Shown piece by piece: positions 61,699-64,000 of a stretch of 64,000 bases of DNA; the stretch's first letter is position 1; every line of letters begins with the position of its first letter. The stretch is taken from contig CBDULP010000002.1 in assembly GCA_965368085.1 (NCBI GenBank), forward strand, positions 62,001 through 126,000, given 5' to 3'. A model generated the notes under the pieces. That model saw only the letters and a program-made list of their open reading frames with translations. It was not told where the DNA came from and did not search any database. The DNA is from Peptoclostridium sp965368085. Lineage in GTDB: Bacteria; Bacillota; Clostridia; Peptostreptococcales; Peptostreptococcaceae. Both the position numbers and the translations under genes were made by a program.

Positions 61699-62979
61699 AT
61701 GTTTGTCGACAAGGCAAAATTATTTGTTAAGGCAGGAAACGGCGGAAATGGCGCTGTAGCATTTAGAAGAGAAATTTACGTTCCAGCTGGAGGACCATCA
61801 GGTGGAAACGGCGGAAACGGCGGAAGCATAGTGCTTGAGGCCGATGATGGGCTCAGGACATTAATGGATTTGAAGTACAAGAAAAAATATGTTGCGCAGT
61901 CAGGCGAAGACGGAAAGAAAAAAAATATGGATGGAGCACACGGAGAAGAGCTTGTACTCCATGTACCTCCGGGAACAATAGTAAGAGACGAAGATAGCGG
62001 ACTTGTAATAGCCGATCTTAAAGAGCATGGCGACAGGGCCGTAGTGGCAAGAGGGGGAAGAGGCGGAAAAGGAAATGCTTTTTTCAAGACAGCCACAAGA
62101 CAGGCTCCGAGATTTGCAAAGGCGGGAACGCTTGGTGAGGAAAGATGGGTAACCCTTGAACTTAAGCTTCTTGCGGATGTAGGTCTTATAGGATTTCCGA
62201 ATGTTGGAAAATCAACTTTCCTTTCTATAGTTACAAAGGCCAAGCCTAAGATTGCAAACTATCACTTTACAACGCTTACACCTAATCTGGGGGTTGTAAA
62301 AACAAGATTTGGAGACAGCTTTGTAATAGCGGACATACCGGGCCTTATTGAAGGTGCGCATGAGGGCATAGGGCTTGGACATGAGTTTTTGAGGCATGTC
62401 GAAAGGACTAAGCTTTTGATACACATAGTGGATGTTTCTGGAATGGAAGGAAGAGATCCGCTGGATGACTTCAAAAAGATAAATGAAGAGCTTCAAAAGT
62501 ATAATGCCATACTTGCAGGAAGGACTCAGGTAGTGGTTGCAAACAAAATGGACATTCCAGGTGCAAATGAAAACTATGAAATATTCAAAGAAGAAATAGA
62601 AAAGCTGGGATACAAGGTGTTTTCTATGTCTGCCGCGACAAGAAGCGGAGTTGACGAGGTTATAGACTATGTATCTCCAATTCTGAAAGAAATAGAAGAT
62701 ACGCAGATAATATCGGAAGAAGACATGATGCCAAGCCTGGATATGATGAAGCAGGACGAAGATGAAATAAGCATAAGCGTTGAAGATGATGTGTATACAA
62801 TAGAGAGCAAAGCGCTTGACACTATTCTATACTCGGTAGACTTTGACGACATGGAATCCCTTAGATATTTCCAAGGAGTGCTTGAGAAAAAAGGTATTTT
62901 TGAAAAGCTTAGGGAAATGGGCATAAAAGACGGGGATCTTGTAAAGATATATGAACTTGAATTTGAATACTATGAATAA
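61699..62979 (+). CDS. obgE: Obg-type ribosome-assembly and stress GTPase
   Basis: 426-residue Obg. The glycine-rich Obg fold occupies about residues 1-158 (FVDKAKLFVKAGNGGNGAVA, GPSGGNGGNGGS). The G domain has GFPNVGKSTF, DIPGLIEGAHEG and NKMD. A C-terminal OCT domain follows from about residue 350. It acts in 50S assembly and stringent or sporulation control. ATG 61699 follows GAAGGTGG. Its place between rpmA and yhbY-nadD is the classical Firmicutes order. Confidence 0.97.
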   Translation: MFVDKAKLFVKAGNGGNGAVAFRREIYVPAGGPSGGNGGNGGSIVLEADDGLRTLMDLKYKKKYVAQSGEDGKKKNMDGAHGEELVLHVPPGTIVRDEDSGLVIADLKEHGDRAVVARGGRGGKGNAFFKTATRQAPRFAKAGTLGEERWVTLELKLLADVGLIGFPNVGKSTFLSIVTKAKPKIANYHFTTLTPNLGVVKTRFGDSFVIADIPGLIEGAHEGIGLGHEFLRHVERTKLLIHIVDVSGMEGRDPLDDFKKINEELQKYNAILAGRTQVVVANKMDIPGANENYEIFKEEIEKLGYKVFSMSAATRSGVDEVIDYVSPILKEIEDTQIISEEDMMPSLDMMKQDEDEISISVEDDVYTIESKALDTILYSVDFDDMESLRYFQGVLEKKGIFEKLREMGIKDGDLVKIYELEFEYYE

Positions 62980-63008
62980 ATTGACAGTTATCGAAGGGCA
63001 GGTAAAAC

Positions 63009-63305
63009 ATGATTACAGGAAAACAAAGAGCGTATCTTAGAAGTTTAGCAAACGGAATTAAGCCTATTACGCAAATAGGAAAAGATGGAGTTACTGATGC
63101 ATTTATAAAGCAGCTTGATGCGGCACTTAATACAAGGGAACTGGTAAAAGTGCATGTTCTTGAAAACAGCGGACTGGATGTTAAGGAGTGCGCAAACGAA
63201 GTGGTTAAAAGGGTTAATGGCAATTTTGTACAGGCCATAGGGTCTAAATTTACAGTATATAAAAGATCAAAAGACAATCAGCAAATAAAACTTCCTAAAA
63301 AATAG
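63009..63305 (+). CDS. yhbY: YhbY/YqeI family CRM-domain RNA-binding protein
   Basis: 98-residue single-CRM-domain protein associated with pre-50S particles. TGKQRAYLRSLANGIKPITQIG and the GDG-like GKDGVTDAFIKQLD are conserved; HVLENSGLDVKECANEVV and QAIGSKFTVYKRS end the domain. The ribosome site (AGGGCAGG) is weak and somewhat distant from ATG 63009. Cotranscribed with obgE. Confidence 0.92.
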   Translation: MITGKQRAYLRSLANGIKPITQIGKDGVTDAFIKQLDAALNTRELVKVHVLENSGLDVKECANEVVKRVNGNFVQAIGSKFTVYKRSKDNQQIKLPKK

Positions 63306-63318
63306 GCTGTATTAATAG

Positions 63319-63347
63319 CTTACAAAAAGCCCTTTATGTTATATAAT
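63319..63347 (+). promoter_or_regulatory. Candidate promoter upstream of nadD
   Basis: CTTACA (63319-63324), 17-base spacer, perfect TATAAT (63342-63347). The leader to nadD would be about 115 bases. The rest of this gap (63306-63470) holds no gene. Confidence 0.6.
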
Positions 63348-63470
63348 GGGGATATAACTGTGACAACTTCAATGCTATTTGTGTGGGATTGGAGTTGTCT
63401 ATTTTGGTATTTGTGAAAATGAATATAAAATATGAAGTATAGTAAAAAGTAATCTCATTGGAGAATAGAC

Positions 63471-64000
63471 ATGGACAATAAAATGAAAGTAGGTATAATG
63501 GGAGGGACTTTCGACCCTATTCACCATGGCCACTTGGCTATGGCAGAAGCGGTTAGGACAAAATACGGACTTGAAAAAATACTTTTCATACCGTCTGGGA
63601 ACCCTCCTCATAAAACCCACAGATACATAACTTCAAAATCACATAGATACAATATGAGCATACTTGCCACTATAAGCAATGAATTTTTTGAAGTTTCCGA
63701 CGTGGAGATTCAAAAAGAGAGACTTTCGTACACTGTTGATACACTATTGGAATTCAATGAAAAAAATCCGAATGTTCAGTACTACCTTATAATGGGAGCT
63801 GATGCATTTTGTGACATTGAGACATGGAGCAGGGTTGAAAAGCTGTTTGAGCTTTCAAAAGTTGTTGGAGCGACCAGGCCAGGGATCGATATGGATGATT
63901 TCAAAAGCAATATAGCGAGAATCCAGCAAAAATATCAAACCCAAATATTACACGTTCACGTTCCGTCGCTTGATATATCTTCCACTGACATAAGAAATAG
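63471..64000 (+). CDS. nadD: Nicotinate-mononucleotide adenylyltransferase, 3' end cut by window
   Basis: Open frame from ATG 63471 to the window end; 176 residues are visible of about 200. It transfers AMP to nicotinate mononucleotide in NAD synthesis. GGTFDPIHHGHL (11-22) contains the nucleotidyltransferase HxGH, IPSGNPPHK follows, then IMGADAFCDIETW and, at the window edge, DISSTDIRN, the ISSTxIR motif near the end of the family. GGAG lies 7 bases before the ATG. Identity is secure; the truncation is due to the window. The obg-yhbY-nadD order is conserved. Confidence 0.95.
   Translation, partial: MDNKMKVGIMGGTFDPIHHGHLAMAEAVRTKYGLEKILFIPSGNPPHKTHRYITSKSHRYNMSILATISNEFFEVSDVEIQKERLSYTVDTLLEFNEKNPNVQYYLIMGADAFCDIETWSRVEKLFELSKVVGATRPGIDMDDFKSNIARIQQKYQTQILHVHVPSLDISSTDIRN

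Overview
This 64 kb window is a dense, mostly plus-strand stretch of core chromosome from an anaerobic low-to-mid GC Gram-positive bacterium of class Clostridia. The evidence is an L27 precursor with the Firmicutes cleavage motif next to its protease gene prp, PyrR-type attenuators, a clostridial rnfCDGEAB cluster, DivIVA, SepF and MinCDE encoded together, heavy use of AGA/AGG and ATA codons, and strong AGGAGG ribosome sites often followed by TTG or GTG starts. The gene set and order resemble Peptostreptococcales/Tissierellales (for example Peptoclostridium-like organisms), but the genus cannot be fixed from sequence reading. I recognise no tRNA, rRNA, IS element, prophage or CRISPR array. 68 of 69 protein genes can be assigned to a protein family; the exception is a coiled-coil protein after coaD.

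Layout. 1-2.3 kb: 3' part of der, then gpsA. 2.4-10.9 kb: a division and envelope operon (HlyD-like protein, yggS, sepF, ylmG, ylmH, divIVA, mtnN, lspA, rluD), then pyrR and uraA, each preceded by a PyrR-binding hairpin. 11-16 kb: brnQ, the ribosome quality-control gene rqcH on the minus strand, a HxlR regulator and a minus-strand iron-type alcohol dehydrogenase. 16-16.65 kb: an apparently gene-free interval with an orphan terminator-like hairpin. 16.6-33.7 kb: dapF, yicC, remA, gmk, rpoZ, coaBC, priA, def, fmt, DUF116, a membrane zinc peptidase, rsmB, rlmN, PP2C phosphatase, PASTA kinase, rsgA, rpe, thiN. This is the classical Firmicutes housekeeping array. 33.7-41 kb: rpmB on the minus strand, yloU, yloV, a nucleoside hydrolase, recG, rsmD, coaD and a coiled-coil protein. 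41.6-46.6 kb: rnfCDGEAB. 46.7-56.5 kb: maf, radC, mreBCD, a large class B PBP, minCDE, rodA. 56.5-64 kb: a two-gene radical-SAM unit, RNase G, then rplU, prp, rpmA, obgE, yhbY and the 5' part of nadD.

How the genes work together. Cell shape and division genes cluster twice: SepF, YlmG and DivIVA at 4.6-6.6 kb, and MreBCD, PBP2, RodA and MinCDE at 48-56 kb. Rnf couples ferredoxin oxidation and NAD reduction to ion pumping. The middle arrays make or edit the translation machinery (RsmB, RlmN, RsgA, Def, Fmt, RsmD, L28, L21, L27, Obg) and its signalling controls (PP2C and PASTA kinase). Pyrimidine control by PyrR appears to use transcription attenuation at pyrR and, from base-pairing logic, ribosome-site masking at uraA.

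No clearly new multi-gene system was found. The best leads are RNA-level: the masking hairpin before uraA, a long stem-loop just before the RNase G gene, and a possible small RNA between the adh and dapF genes. Protein-level leads are the His-rich tail on RemA, the basic N-terminal extension of MreB, the enlarged PBP2, the PriA DEFH motif and the 11-residue-repeat coiled-coil protein.
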